A stretch of DNA of 64,000 nucleotides from Bacteroidales bacterium (GTDB lineage: Bacteria; Bacteroidota; Bacteroidia; Bacteroidales; Rikenellaceae), in NCBI GenBank assembly GCA_910575495.1, contig CAJTFS010000005.1:106595-170594 (forward strand). The letters run 5' to 3'. Each line of letters begins with the position of its first letter. Within the stretch, counting starts at the first letter, position 1. The translations under genes were made by a program, and so were the position numbers. Of the stretch, positions 17,870-26,591 are shown one piece after another. The notes beneath the pieces were generated by a model, which saw only the letters and a list, made by a program, of their open reading frames with translations, was not told where the DNA came from and made no database searches.

Positions 17870-18045
17870 CAGATTCTTCGCTTCGCTCAGAATGACAAAA
17901 CAATCATATTTCCACCCAGTCATTCTGAGGAGCGCCCGCGACGAAGAATCCGACTCCGATCTCGACACGCCGCTTGGTAACAGAATGACAAAACAATCAT
18001 ATTTCCGCCCACGTCATTCTGACGAGCGCCCGCGACGAAGAATCT
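17870..18045. repeat. Cluster of short inverted tag repeats (right of GIY-YIG)
   Basis: AGATTCTTCGCTTCGCTCAG...AATGAC (17872-17896) is followed by two copies of GTCATTCTGA(G/C)GAGCGCCCGCGACGAAGAATC (near 17919 and 18013). These two also share the upstream sequence AATGACAAAACAATCATATTTCC, so this about 90-bp segment is a tandem duplication. Confidence 0.8.
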
Positions 18046-18116
18046 ATTCGAACCCTCGGCAGATTCACCGCCCAACCCGGAATGAAAAAAAGAACGTAAA
18101 GACAATATTTGCCGGG

Positions 18117-20054
18117 CTACCGCTCCTCTGTTATCTCCAGTTCGTAGGAGACCTTCTCCCACTCGTGCATCTGGTGGTCGTAGCGGGCCTTGAGTTCGTT
18201 GTAGGCCTTGTAGTCGTCCTCGTTGTATTGGGTCGCCGCGGCGAACTTCGCATCGTAGCCGGCGATCCGGCGTTCGATGTCGGCCAGTTCGGTTTCGACG
18301 GCCTCGACAGCCTTGCGGAGCTTGCGCACCTGCTTTTCCTGCTCCTTCTTCTGCTCGTAGGAGAGCTTTCCGGTGGTCGCCGCGGGTTTCTCCACAGCAT
18401 GCTTGGCCGCGGGGGCGTCGCGCCGCTCGATCTCCTGCAACGATTCGATCTTGCGTTTTTCGAGGAAATAGTAGATGCCGCCAAGGTACTCCTTCACGGC
18501 GCCGTCGCGGAATTCGTAGATCTTGTCGACCATGCCGTCGAGGAATTCGCGGTCGTGCGACACGACCACCACCGTGCCGTCGTACTTCATGATGGCGCTC
18601 TTGAGAATATCCTTGGAGCGCATGTCCATGTGGTTGGTGGGCTCGTCGAGCACCAGCAGGTTGCGCGGTTCGAGCATCATGCGGGCCATCGCCAGCCGCG
18701 CCCGTTCGCCGCCCGAGAGCACCTTCACCTTCTTGTCGATCTCCTCGCCGCGAAAGAGGAACGCACCCAGGATGTCGCGCAGGCGCGTGCGGATGTCGCC
18801 CACGGCCACGCGGTCGAGCGTATCGTAGACCGTGAATTCGCCGTCCATCAGGTCGTCCTGGTTCTGCGCATAGTAGCCTATATTGACGTTGGCGCCCAGC
18901 CGGACCGACCCTTCGGTGGGGGTCAGCTGCCCGATGAGCATGCGCGCCAGCGTGGTCTTGCCTTCGCCGTTGCGCCCCACCAGTGCGATGCGGTCGCCCT
19001 TCCCGATGGTGAAATTCGCGCCGCCGAACACATGCTTCGTCCCGAACGACATACCCGCATCCTTGATCTCGGCCACGATCTGGCCCGAACGCGGCGCAGG
19101 CGGGAACTTGATGTTGAGCGCTGCCAGGTCTTCCTCCTCGATCTCAAGCCGGTCGAGCCGCTCCAGCTGCTTGATGCGCGACTGCACCTGGTTGGACTTG
19201 GTGGGCTTGTAGCGGAACTTCTCGATGAACTCCTCGGTCTTCTCGATCATGCGCTGCTGGTTCTCGTAGGCCGCCAGCTGCTGCGCCCGCCGCTCGGCCC
19301 GCAGCACCACATATTTGGAGTAGGAGACCTTGTAGTCGGTCACCTTGCCCAGCGAGAGTTCGACGGTGCGGTTGGTCACGTTGTCCAGAAAAGCCCGGTC
19401 GTGCGAAATGAGCAGCACGGCGCCGTTGTAGTTGCGCAGATACTCTTCGAGCCACTGGATCGACTCGATGTCGAGGTGGTTGGTCGGCTCGTCGAGCAAA
19501 AAGATCGAGGGACGCCGAAGCAGCAATTTGGCCAGCTCGATGCGCATGCGCCAGCCGCCCGAAAACTCGCTCGTGGCACGGCCGAAATCCTCGCGCTTGA
19601 AACCGAGGCCCAGAAGCGTCTTCTCGATGTCGGCATCGCGCGTCTCGCCGCCGAGGATATGGTAGTGGTCCTGCGCGTCGTTGAGCCGGTGCAACAAAGC
19701 CTCGTAATCGGCGCTCTCGTAGTCGGTGCGCTCGGCGATCTCGCGCGTGAGCCGTTCGATCTCGGCTTCCAGACGCAGCACTTCATCGAACGCCTTGGCC
19801 GTCTCGTCGGCCAGCGTGGTGGTGTCGGCCACGCGCATGGTCTGCGGCAGGTAGCCGATCGTACACTCGCCGTTGACCGTGACGGCACCCGACGTGGGCT
19901 GCTGCTCGCCCGTGATGATGCGCAGGAGCGTGGTCTTGCCCGCGCCGTTCTTGCCCACCAGACCGATGCGGTCCTTGGGATTGATCAGAAACGAAATATT
20001 GTCGAAAAGGGTCCAGCCGCCGTAGCTGACCGTGAGGTTGTCGAGCGAAATCAT
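18117..20054 (-). CDS. ABC-F family ATPase (ribosome-associated)
   Basis: A soluble protein with two ATP-binding cassettes and no membrane domain; ABC-F proteins act on the ribosome. Cassette 1: Walker A GLVGKNGAGKTTLLR, signature SGGWRMRIELAK, Walker B IFLLDEPTNHLD. The interdomain linker (about 245-320) is basic and helical (RRAQQLAAYENQQRMIEK). Cassette 2: VGRNGEGKTTLARM, SGGERARLAMAR, LLVLDEPTNHMD. A C-terminal coiled coil (KQVRKLRKAVEAVETELADI) follows. 645 residues. A housekeeping YheS/Uup-like role is likelier than antibiotic resistance. The -7 box ends 5 bp before the ATG. Confidence 0.92.
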   Translation of the reverse strand: MISLDNLTVSYGGWTLFDNISFLINPKDRIGLVGKNGAGKTTLLRIITGEQQPTSGAVTVNGECTIGYLPQTMRVADTTTLADETAKAFDEVLRLEAEIERLTREIAERTDYESADYEALLHRLNDAQDHYHILGGETRDADIEKTLLGLGFKREDFGRATSEFSGGWRMRIELAKLLLRRPSIFLLDEPTNHLDIESIQWLEEYLRNYNGAVLLISHDRAFLDNVTNRTVELSLGKVTDYKVSYSKYVVLRAERRAQQLAAYENQQRMIEKTEEFIEKFRYKPTKSNQVQSRIKQLERLDRLEIEEEDLAALNIKFPPAPRSGQIVAEIKDAGMSFGTKHVFGGANFTIGKGDRIALVGRNGEGKTTLARMLIGQLTPTEGSVRLGANVNIGYYAQNQDDLMDGEFTVYDTLDRVAVGDIRTRLRDILGAFLFRGEEIDKKVKVLSGGERARLAMARMMLEPRNLLVLDEPTNHMDMRSKDILKSAIMKYDGTVVVVSHDREFLDGMVDKIYEFRDGAVKEYLGGIYYFLEKRKIESLQEIERRDAPAAKHAVEKPAATTGKLSYEQKKEQEKQVRKLRKAVEAVETELADIERRIAGYDAKFAAATQYNEDDYKAYNELKARYDHQMHEWEKVSYELEITEER

Positions 20055-20058
20055 ACCG

Positions 20059-20066
20059 CAAAGGTA
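20059..20066 (-). promoter_or_regulatory. -7 box directly at the ABC-F start codon
   Basis: TACCTTTG on the - strand, 4 bp before ATG 20054. Initiation at the usual distance from the box would fall on or beside the start codon, giving a leaderless mRNA. Confidence 0.6.
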
Positions 20067-20116
20067 GCGATTTCCTGCGACAATCGCCGCTTCGGAAGCG
20101 GAAAATGAAAGCCCCG

Positions 20117-20767
20117 TCAGGCTCCGAGCATCCGCACGATTTCGGCCTCGGGATCGGCGGCGCCGAAAACGCTGCTTCCGGCCACCAGCACGTCGGCCCC
20201 GGCGGCGTAGATTTCGCCGGCATTGCGGGCCGAGATGCCGCCGTCGACCTCGATGATCGTGTCGAGTCCCTGCGCGCGTGCCATGGCACGCACGCCGGCG
20301 ATCTTCTGCAACGCTTCGGGGATGAACGCCTGCCCGCCGAAACCGGGCTCGACGCTCATGACGAGCACCATGTCGACCAGCGGCAGGATGTCGCGCAACA
20401 CTTCGACCGGCGTAGCAGGCTTGACGGAGATGCCCGCCCGAGCTCCGGCCCGGCGGATGCGGTCGATACAGCCCCGCACGTCGCCGGTGGCTTCATAATG
20501 AAACGTGACGATGTCGGCCCCGGTCTCCGCGAAGCGCTCCGCGTAACGCTCCGGCTCCACGATCATCAGATGCACGTCGAGACACTTGGCCGAAGCCTTG
20601 CGGATGGCTTTCAGCACGGGAAATCCGAACGAAATGTTAGGCACGAAGACACCGTCCATCACATCGATATGAATCCACTCGGCAGCGCTGCGATCCACCA
20701 TCCGGGTGTCGCGGTCGAGGTGACCGAAGTCGGCCGAAAGCATCGAAGGGGCTACTATACGGGGCAT
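20117..20767 (-). CDS. rpe: Ribulose-phosphate 3-epimerase
   Basis: Interconverts ribulose 5-phosphate and xylulose 5-phosphate in the pentose phosphate pathway. 216 residues, one TIM barrel. Metal and catalytic residues are visible in APSMLSADFGHL, HIDVMDG, CLDVHLMI and EVDGGIS; the phosphate loop is VMSVEPGFGGQAF. ATG 20767 gives the normal N-terminus (MPRIVAPSMLSAD); a much longer open frame upstream runs antisense to rmuC and is not coding. A -7 box lies 17 bp upstream. Confidence 0.95.
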   Translation of the reverse strand: MPRIVAPSMLSADFGHLDRDTRMVDRSAAEWIHIDVMDGVFVPNISFGFPVLKAIRKASAKCLDVHLMIVEPERYAERFAETGADIVTFHYEATGDVRGCIDRIRRAGARAGISVKPATPVEVLRDILPLVDMVLVMSVEPGFGGQAFIPEALQKIAGVRAMARAQGLDTIIEVDGGISARNAGEIYAAGADVLVAGSSVFGAADPEAEIVRMLGA

Positions 20768-20784
20768 AAGGCGAAGAATTTCTA

Positions 20785-20792
20785 CAAATGTA
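20785..20792 (-). promoter_or_regulatory. -7 box for rpe
   Basis: TACATTTG on the - strand; the short leader is about 12 nt. Confidence 0.6.
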
Positions 20793-20869
20793 GCAAACAA
20801 ATCGCAGGCCGCAACGCCCGGAACCGATAATTTTGAGCATGGGCAGCCGCTCGGCTCGAAATTATTTAC

Positions 20870-20877
20870 TACCTTCG
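20870..20877 (+). promoter_or_regulatory. Probable -7 box for rmuC
   Basis: TACCTTCG, one base off TAnnTTTG, 5 bp before ATG 20883. If used, the transcript would be leaderless. Confidence 0.45.
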
Positions 20878-20882
20878 TGGGT

Positions 20883-22235
20883 ATGAACACGACCCTTATC
20901 ATCGCCCTGGTCCTCCTCGGGGCTCTTGCGGCAGCCCTGGCGGCCGCCTGCGCGGCCCAGCGGCGCGAAACGAAGCGGCTGTCGGCAGAAAAAGCCGCAG
21001 CCGAAGAAGAAATACGCACGCTGACGGCCGCCCGCACCGAAAGCGAGAACCAACGCATCCGCACCGAAACCGAACTCGAAGCCCTGCGCCGCCGCACGGC
21101 TGAAGAACGCGAAGCGGAGAAACAGCGCCGCGACAAGGAGGAGGAGACCCTGCGGCTCCGGTTCCGCGACCTGGCGACCGAGATACTGGGCGAGCAGTCG
21201 CAGCGCTTCCGGCAGACGAGCCAGGAGTCGATCGATCTGCTGCTCAAACCGTTCAAGGACAACATTGCGGAGTTTCGCAAACGCGTGGAAGAAATCCACA
21301 CCACGCAGACCTCGCAGCGCGGAGAACTGAAGAACGAACTGCAGCGGCTGCAGGAACTCAACCGCACGATCTCGGCCGACGCACAGAACCTGACCAACGC
21401 CCTCAAAGGCAACTCCAAGGTGCAGGGCGACTGGGGCGAAATGCTGCTGGAGACCATTCTGGACAATTCGTCGCTGCTGAAAGGCATCCACTACGAAACG
21501 CAATACAATATCAAGGATGCCGAAGGACGCAACCTGCGGCCCGACGTGGTGCTGCACCTGCCCGAGAAGAAGAACATCGTCATCGACTCCAAAGTCTCGC
21601 TCACGGCTTTCGTCAACTACACGGCGGCCGAAGACGAGGAGGAGCGCCGGCGCCACCTGGCCGCGCACGTAGCCTCCGTGCGCCAGCATGTTGCGGAACT
21701 GGGCCGCAAGGAGTACCAACGGCTTTTGGATTCGCCCGACTTCGTCATCATGTTCGTGCCCAACGAACCGGCCTTCCTGGCGGCGCTGCAGAACGACACC
21801 TCCATCTGGGCCGACGCCTACGAAAAGAAAGTCATCGTCTCCTCGCCCACCAACCTGTTCGCGCTGCTCAAGCTGGTGGCCGACCTCTGGAAATACAACG
21901 ACCAGGACAAGAACACCAAGGAAATAGCCGCCTGCGGACTGAAACTCTACGAGCAGCTGGTGGCGTTCACCTCCTCGCTCGAAAGCGTCGGCACGGCGCT
22001 GAGCAAGGCCCGCGACGCCTACGACGACGCCCACAAACGCCTCTGCACGGGCAACGACAACATCATCCGCGTGGGCGAACGCCTGCGCAAGACGGCCCGG
22101 CTCCAGACCAAGCGCCAGCACGCCGCCCGCACCCTCGAACTGGCCGGCAGCGAAGCGGAAGAGATGTCGGAGGCATCGGCCCCCGCGGAAATCGGCCAAA
22201 GCCCGGTTGCAGAAGAAAAAACATCGGAAGAATAG
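20883..22235 (+). CDS. rmuC: DNA recombination protein RmuC
   Basis: RmuC-family protein, thought to be a nuclease that limits inversions and rearrangements at short repeats. About 450 residues. A membrane anchor (residues about 3-22; TLIIALVLLGALAAALAAAC) is followed by a long charged coiled coil (about 25-90) and then the RmuC domain. This contains a PD-(D/E)XK-like core with RPDVVLHLPEKKNIVIDSKVSL, and VMFVPNEPAFLAAL-type family sequence. ATG 20883 is preferred to GTG 20877, which lies in the promoter box. The C-terminal 35 residues are an acidic, Ala- and Glu-rich tail. Confidence 0.92.
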   Translation: MNTTLIIALVLLGALAAALAAACAAQRRETKRLSAEKAAAEEEIRTLTAARTESENQRIRTETELEALRRRTAEEREAEKQRRDKEEETLRLRFRDLATEILGEQSQRFRQTSQESIDLLLKPFKDNIAEFRKRVEEIHTTQTSQRGELKNELQRLQELNRTISADAQNLTNALKGNSKVQGDWGEMLLETILDNSSLLKGIHYETQYNIKDAEGRNLRPDVVLHLPEKKNIVIDSKVSLTAFVNYTAAEDEEERRRHLAAHVASVRQHVAELGRKEYQRLLDSPDFVIMFVPNEPAFLAALQNDTSIWADAYEKKVIVSSPTNLFALLKLVADLWKYNDQDKNTKEIAACGLKLYEQLVAFTSSLESVGTALSKARDAYDDAHKRLCTGNDNIIRVGERLRKTARLQTKRQHAARTLELAGSEAEEMSEASAPAEIGQSPVAEEKTSEE

Positions 22236-22257
22236 GCCCTCCGGCCGTTCCGATCTT
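22223..22257 (+). terminator. Possible terminator overlapping the rmuC 3' end
   Basis: ATCGGAA (22223-22229) pairs with TTCCGAT (22248-22254), with GGCC...GGCC inside, followed by CTTT. It includes the rmuC stop codon. The U run is weak. Confidence 0.45.
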
Positions 22258-22273
22258 TCGGATAAAGGCAGCA

Positions 22274-23589
22274 TACCGCCCGGAGTGACAGGGGTTACGG
22301 CTCTTGTCAGCGTGGTGCATGTAGATTCAGCAGTCCGCTGGCGGCGTAATGGCGCGGGAGGGTTAGGAATCGTTGTTTGTTTGCGGTTGTTTGATCGCCG
22401 TTTTTTGTCGTTCTGCGGTTTCGCAATTCGCAGTGTCGCGTGAGCCGCAGCCGGTTTACGTTTTTTGTTCGGCAGAGATACAGGCACCGGTTTTTTGTCC
22501 GACGCGGTCGACCGATGGCGCAAATGTTCTCGTGCCGAAGCCTGCGGAGCGAGCCCCGTTAAGAACGGGGATTTGTAAATTCTGCGAGTCTCCGCAGGGC
22601 AGGGCTTCGGCTCGCACGGCTGAAGCCGGTGTTTATCTCTGCAAACCGCGGTCGCCCCGAACATCTATCTTTCCCTTTTACCTCCCCTCGTTGCCGCCAG
22701 TTGCATATTCCAGTCTGCCGCGGAGTTTGAGAACAATTCAGTAGTTTGTCATTCTGAGGAGCATAGCGACGAAGAATCTGTATGCTGACGATACAGATGT
22801 TTGACTGCACTTCGTTTGTCGTTCACCTCTTTACGAAGAGCCGCTGCAACCGTCATGTTGAGCGCAGCGAAACATCTGTAACCTTGCCCAGAATAGATTC
22901 TTCGCTCCGCTCAGAATGACAATTATGGCAAGCATGCCCCACATTGCGGCTATTTCTCTGGTGCGGAAGAGCCGATGCCAAGGTTTCAACCCTTGCGCCC
23001 GGGGCCGGCTCGCGCTAAAAGCGCGACCCCCGCAGCCGGCCCGGGCGAGCACTTGAATGAGTGCCCGAACGGAAACGATTCAATGCAAAGACAGCATTGT
23101 CATTCTGAGGAGATCGGAAGATCGACGAAGAATCTGTATAAAAGTATACGTAGACAGATTCTTGACTGCACTGCGTTTGTCGTTCGCTTCTTTGCGAAGA
23201 GCCGCTCCAACCGTCATGTTGAGCGCAGCGAAACATCTGCAACCTTGCCCAAAATAGATTCTTGCCAAAAAAAATTCTTGACTGCACTTCGTTTGTCTTT
23301 CTCCTCCTTGCTCGGCATAGTCCGCAAGCGGCCTCTGCACTCGCTGCGTTCGTCGATCCGCTTCGCTCAGAATGACAAAGTAGGGTTGTCGAGGTGGGAC
23401 GATCGCAGCCTGTCCGGGCAAACGATTTGCAGTCGCCGTTGTTCGACTCTTCGAGCCGTGCGGGCCGCAGCCTCCCGCAGCGGAGGCCCGCAAGCGTGCC
23501 CCCGCAGGCTGCGCCCGACATTCCGTACGAAGTAAACGCATCGACATTCGTACAGAAACCATTGTTCCGCATCCTTCGCTGCATTCCTT
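22274..23589 (+). repeat. Composite repeat C, upstream scaffold, with inserted tags
   Basis: About 1.3 kb without a gene. Blocks in order: CCGCCCGGAGTGACAGG (22276), the near-identical GTAGATTCAGCAGTCCGCTG segment (22321), the block of about 130 bp shared with copy A (22600-22730), tag repeats (22748-22782, 22886-22921, 23099-23136), the GC-rich block GGGGCCGGCTCGCGCTAAAA (about 23001-23048), an inverted copy (23158-23384) of the long block at 1774-2035, and a GC-rich block of about 90 bp (CCGTGCGGGCCGCAGCCTCC, 23456-23535) that recurs almost identically at 31176-31255. Confidence 0.7.
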
Positions 23590-23815
23590 TCAGCGATTGC
23601 TACACAACGCCTGCTGCGGGCTACCGCTACCGTGACACGGGAGTCTTGACGGGCGTCGGCACGCACGGCGAATGGTGGTCGTCCTCACCCTGGTCCGCCG
23701 ACCATCATCATGCAAGCCACCTGGCCGGCGTCTCGGGCCTTGTGTGCCCGGTCGACACCAATGGCACGCGCGCTTTCGGTTTTTCCGTGCGCTGCGTCCA
23801 AGCATCTGCCGGCTG
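23590..23815 (+). pseudogene. Orphan FISUMP / variable-region cassette C
   Basis: Reads AAGYRYRDTGVLTGVGTHGE, WWSSSPWSADHHHASHL, FGFSVRCVQASAG. The edges match copies A and D base for base over short stretches (CGCCTGCTGCGGGCTACCGC; TCCGTGCGCTGCGTCCAAGC). The centre is unlike the others and rich in His. There is no start codon context or N-terminal domain. It lies between convergent rmuC and tsaB. Confidence 0.6.
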
Positions 23816-23924
23816 CCGTTCCGGAATCGGATCCCCGCTGTCGGACGGCTCCGACGTTCCGACGGCCGGAGCCGGCAACAGCCAACAAAGGAGGGCGAAA
23901 AGCGACTTTACGGGAGGAAAAGAT

Positions 23925-24632
23925 TCAGAAAATCTTCTTTTTGGAGGTCGTGACGACGAAATCTTTGAGATAGAACGGTTCAAAATAGGCGACATCCTCC
24001 GTCTGCCCGGCTTCGAGCGCCCGTTGCGCCAAGCGTACAAGTCCGCGGGCCGAGGGCGCCACCTCTACGAACCTTGCATCGGGCAGCAGCCCGGCACACT
24101 TGCGGGCTCCGTTACCGAAGATGACGAACGGACAACCCGACCGGCGGAAAGCAGCGAAACTCTCGCCGTCGACGACCTCGGCCGCCACCTCCGACCGCGC
24201 CGCGCCGGTGCTGTCGAACACCTGCGCGTAAACCTCCATACGCCGGGCGTCGACCATCGGACACAGCAGGGCGTGCTCCCAGTCGTCGACCGAGAGAATG
24301 CCGGCCTGGTAATCCTCGCGGGCTACCTCCGCAAGGGCGTCGAGCGACCCGACCGCCACCAGCGGTTTGCCGAGCCCGTAGCACAATCCTTTGGCGAACG
24401 ACACGCCGATGCGCAAGCCGGTATAGGAGCCCGGACCGCGCCCCACGGCCACGGCATCCAGTTCGTCGGGGGCGATGCCCGTTTCGCGCAGCAGTTCATC
24501 GACGAAAAGCCCCACCTTGCGGGCATGGTCGCGGCCCTCGTCGCTCTCGCGCAGCGACAACAGCTCGCCGCCGCGGGCAATTCCCACCGAACAAATGTCG
24601 GTGCCGGTTTCGATGCAAAGAATCAAAGACAT
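23925..24632 (-). CDS. tsaB: tRNA threonylcarbamoyladenosine biosynthesis protein TsaB
   Basis: The inactive ASKHA partner that binds TsaD in the complex making t6A37 in ANN-decoding tRNAs. 235 residues. The N-terminal lobe shows ILCIETGTDICSVGIA and the family-specific VGRGPGSYTGLRIGVSFAKGL; the C-terminal lobe is short (MVDARRMEVYAQVFD), as expected for TsaB rather than TsaD. ATG 24632 gives a standard start. It is third in a likely - strand operon smpB - HAD - tsaB, 40 bp after the HAD gene. Confidence 0.93.
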   Translation of the reverse strand: MSLILCIETGTDICSVGIARGGELLSLRESDEGRDHARKVGLFVDELLRETGIAPDELDAVAVGRGPGSYTGLRIGVSFAKGLCYGLGKPLVAVGSLDALAEVAREDYQAGILSVDDWEHALLCPMVDARRMEVYAQVFDSTGAARSEVAAEVVDGESFAAFRRSGCPFVIFGNGARKCAGLLPDARFVEVAPSARGLVRLAQRALEAGQTEDVAYFEPFYLKDFVVTTSKKKIF

Positions 24633-24672
24633 GACTTTCGAAGTGAAAGGTGAAAGGTTAAAAGTGAAATTT

Positions 24673-25467
24673 TCATGTGCGGTTTCCGCGCCCGATCACG
24701 CCGAAATGCACCAGCGCCTTGCGCACGCCGTCGTCGTCGACCGATGCGGTGACGTAATCGGCCGCCTGACGGGCCTCGTCGCACGCATTGCCCATCGCGA
24801 CGCCGACTCCTGCCGCCCGCAGCAAGGGCACGTCGTTGCCCCCGTCGCCGAAAGCCATCGCCTCGGCCATGGAGAAGCCGAAACGCGACGCGAAAATCCC
24901 GGCGCCGGCTGCCTTATTGACGCCTCGCACATTGACGTCGACGAAAAGCGGGCTCCAGCGGGAAGCCGCCAGCCCGGGCACCCGGGCCATGACGCGGGGT
25001 TCGAGAAGCGGATCGACGAAGAAACACAGCTGACGGCACGAATGTCGCTCGTAGAGTTCCCGCAGATCGGCCTCCACCGGCACGGACAAGTCCACCTGCC
25101 GCGCGAACTCGACGACCTCGGGCGTGAGCCGGTCGACGAAGATACCCTCGTTCATCTCCAGCATCACCGGAAATCCGAACTCCTGCGCAACGGCCAGCGC
25201 CCGCTCGAACTCGTCGGGCGGAACGGGCGTATCGGCGATGCGTCCGCCGTCGGGCAGAAGGCATTCGGCGCCGTTGAGCGAGACGATCCCGTCGCAGGGA
25301 AGTCCGGCGATCACTCCCAGATCAGCAAAGGTGCGCCCCGTGGCGATGAAGACCAGCACCCCGCGGGCATGCGCCTCCTCCAACGCCCTGCGCGCGGAAT
25401 CGGGCACGCGGTGGGTGGCGAAACTCACCAACGTGCCGTCGACGTCGAAAAACAGCGCACGGATCAT
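24673..25467 (-). CDS. Cof-type HAD-IIB phosphatase
   Basis: Haloacid-dehalogenase hydrolase that probably dephosphorylates a small metabolite such as a sugar phosphate or flavin precursor. 264 residues. Motif [11 protein letters not shown] (nucleophile Asp), motif II IATGRT, a C2B cap (about 80-185), motif III with Lys in GVNKAAG, and motif [24 protein letters not shown]. The ATG overlaps the smpB stop by 4 bp (ATGA at 25464-25467), showing coupling. The substrate cannot be inferred. Confidence 0.9.
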   Translation of the reverse strand: MIRALFFDVDGTLVSFATHRVPDSARRALEEAHARGVLVFIATGRTFADLGVIAGLPCDGIVSLNGAECLLPDGGRIADTPVPPDEFERALAVAQEFGFPVMLEMNEGIFVDRLTPEVVEFARQVDLSVPVEADLRELYERHSCRQLCFFVDPLLEPRVMARVPGLAASRWSPLFVDVNVRGVNKAAGAGIFASRFGFSMAEAMAFGDGGNDVPLLRAAGVGVAMGNACDEARQAADYVTASVDDDGVRKALVHFGVIGRGNRT

Positions 25468-25928
25468 CGCCGGAAATTTTTCAACGCCTTGTCCATCTCG
25501 CGGCGGGCGTCGTTCTCCTTGAGGTATTCGCGCTTGTCGTAGGACTTGCGGCCGCGGGCCAGGCCGACGACGACCTTGGCCAGGCCGCGCTCATTGAGAA
25601 AGAGCCGCAGGCCCACGATCGTAAGGCCCTTGTCCTGCGCCAAGCGCTGCATCTTGCCGATCTCGCGGGCCGTCAGCAGTAGCTTGCGGTCGCGGCGCGG
25701 AGAGTGGTTGTTGCAGGTTCCCCAGTCGTACTCGGCGATGTTGACGCCGCGGATCCACACCTCGCCCTTGTCGAAATAACAATAGGAATCGGTCATCGAA
25801 GCCTTGCCGGCGCGGATCGACTTGATCTCGGTGCCGACCAGCACGATGCCGGCCGTCCACTCCTCGAGAATCTCGTAGTCGAAGGTGGCGCGCTTGTTCC
25901 GTACGTTTATCTTTTTCTGTTCGCTCAT
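25464..25928 (-). CDS. smpB: SsrA-binding protein SmpB
   Basis: Binds tmRNA and guides it into stalled ribosomes for trans-translation. 154 residues: an OB-fold body ([39 protein letters not shown]) and the basic C-terminal tail with the family signature [13 protein letters not shown]. No tmRNA gene is visible in the window. It is first in the run smpB - HAD - tsaB. Confidence 0.96.
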   Translation of the reverse strand: MSEQKKINVRNKRATFDYEILEEWTAGIVLVGTEIKSIRAGKASMTDSYCYFDKGEVWIRGVNIAEYDWGTCNNHSPRRDRKLLLTAREIGKMQRLAQDKGLTIVGLRLFLNERGLAKVVVGLARGRKSYDKREYLKENDARREMDKALKNFRR

Positions 25929-26591
25929 AATGCTGAATCGGTGACCCGGCCCCGAGGGACGCTGCCGCCCCGGAACGCATCGGCGGAGCCGTCCGCCGCA
26001 AGGCGGCAGCCCTCCGCTCCGGCCGGAACGGAGAACGGCGGGTCGAAAGTATTGAAAAAAGTATAAAAATCCGCCATCGTATTCAAAAACGGCACATCGT
26101 TTGCAACATTCCGTCGCAGGGGCGGGAATCGGTCAAGGTAACCAATTTCCTTATCTTTGCAGAAGACAGGCTGCGCCTCGGTCCGACACGAACGTGTTTC
26201 GCGTTGCTTCCGGCCGCACCGTCTTTGCAGAAGACAGCAGCACCTCAACGGTATCGGACGAATCCGTTACGGCACTGCGGACTTGCTCTGTCTTCGATAT
26301 GTTTTTACACATCTTTCTGTTTATTTTCTGTTTGCACACGGTATGCGCAGCGATGCGTGTACGACCCGAATCCCGCCCCTTTTTCTTTTCAGGCCGAAAG
26401 CCGAACGCGCAGGGCAAAACCGGAGTTTTCGGTTATTTTCGGACCGCAGCCTGCGGGGCACGCTTGCGGGCCTCCGCCGGGCGAGGCTGCGGCCCGCACG
26501 GCTCCAAGAGCCGCCGGAAACAGCACAGAAGTATCAAACCGGCCTGGCCTTTCACTTACCGCCTTCACCTTTAACTTTTCACTTTCCACCT
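25929..26591. other. Gene-free stretch between smpB and dnaG
   Basis: No convincing gene. It contains a consensus -7 box on the + strand (TATCTTTG, 26152-26159) with no downstream gene, a 16-bp direct repeat TCTTTGCAGAAGACAG (26155 and 26221), and an inverted, diverged copy of the GC-rich block of element C/D (26448-26513; CGGACCGCAGCCTGCGGGGC). The last 40 bp are pyrimidine-rich repeats such as CTTTCACTT. Confidence 0.5.

Noticed and set aside
17284..18045. Possible CRISPR array from regularly seen 25-30 bp repeats
   Set aside because: Repeat orientation alternates, spacing is irregular, repeats are imperfect palindromes and no cas gene is present.
25929..26574. Small open frames in the smpB-dnaG gap
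   Set aside because: They overlap the dispersed GC-rich repeat and share no protein features.
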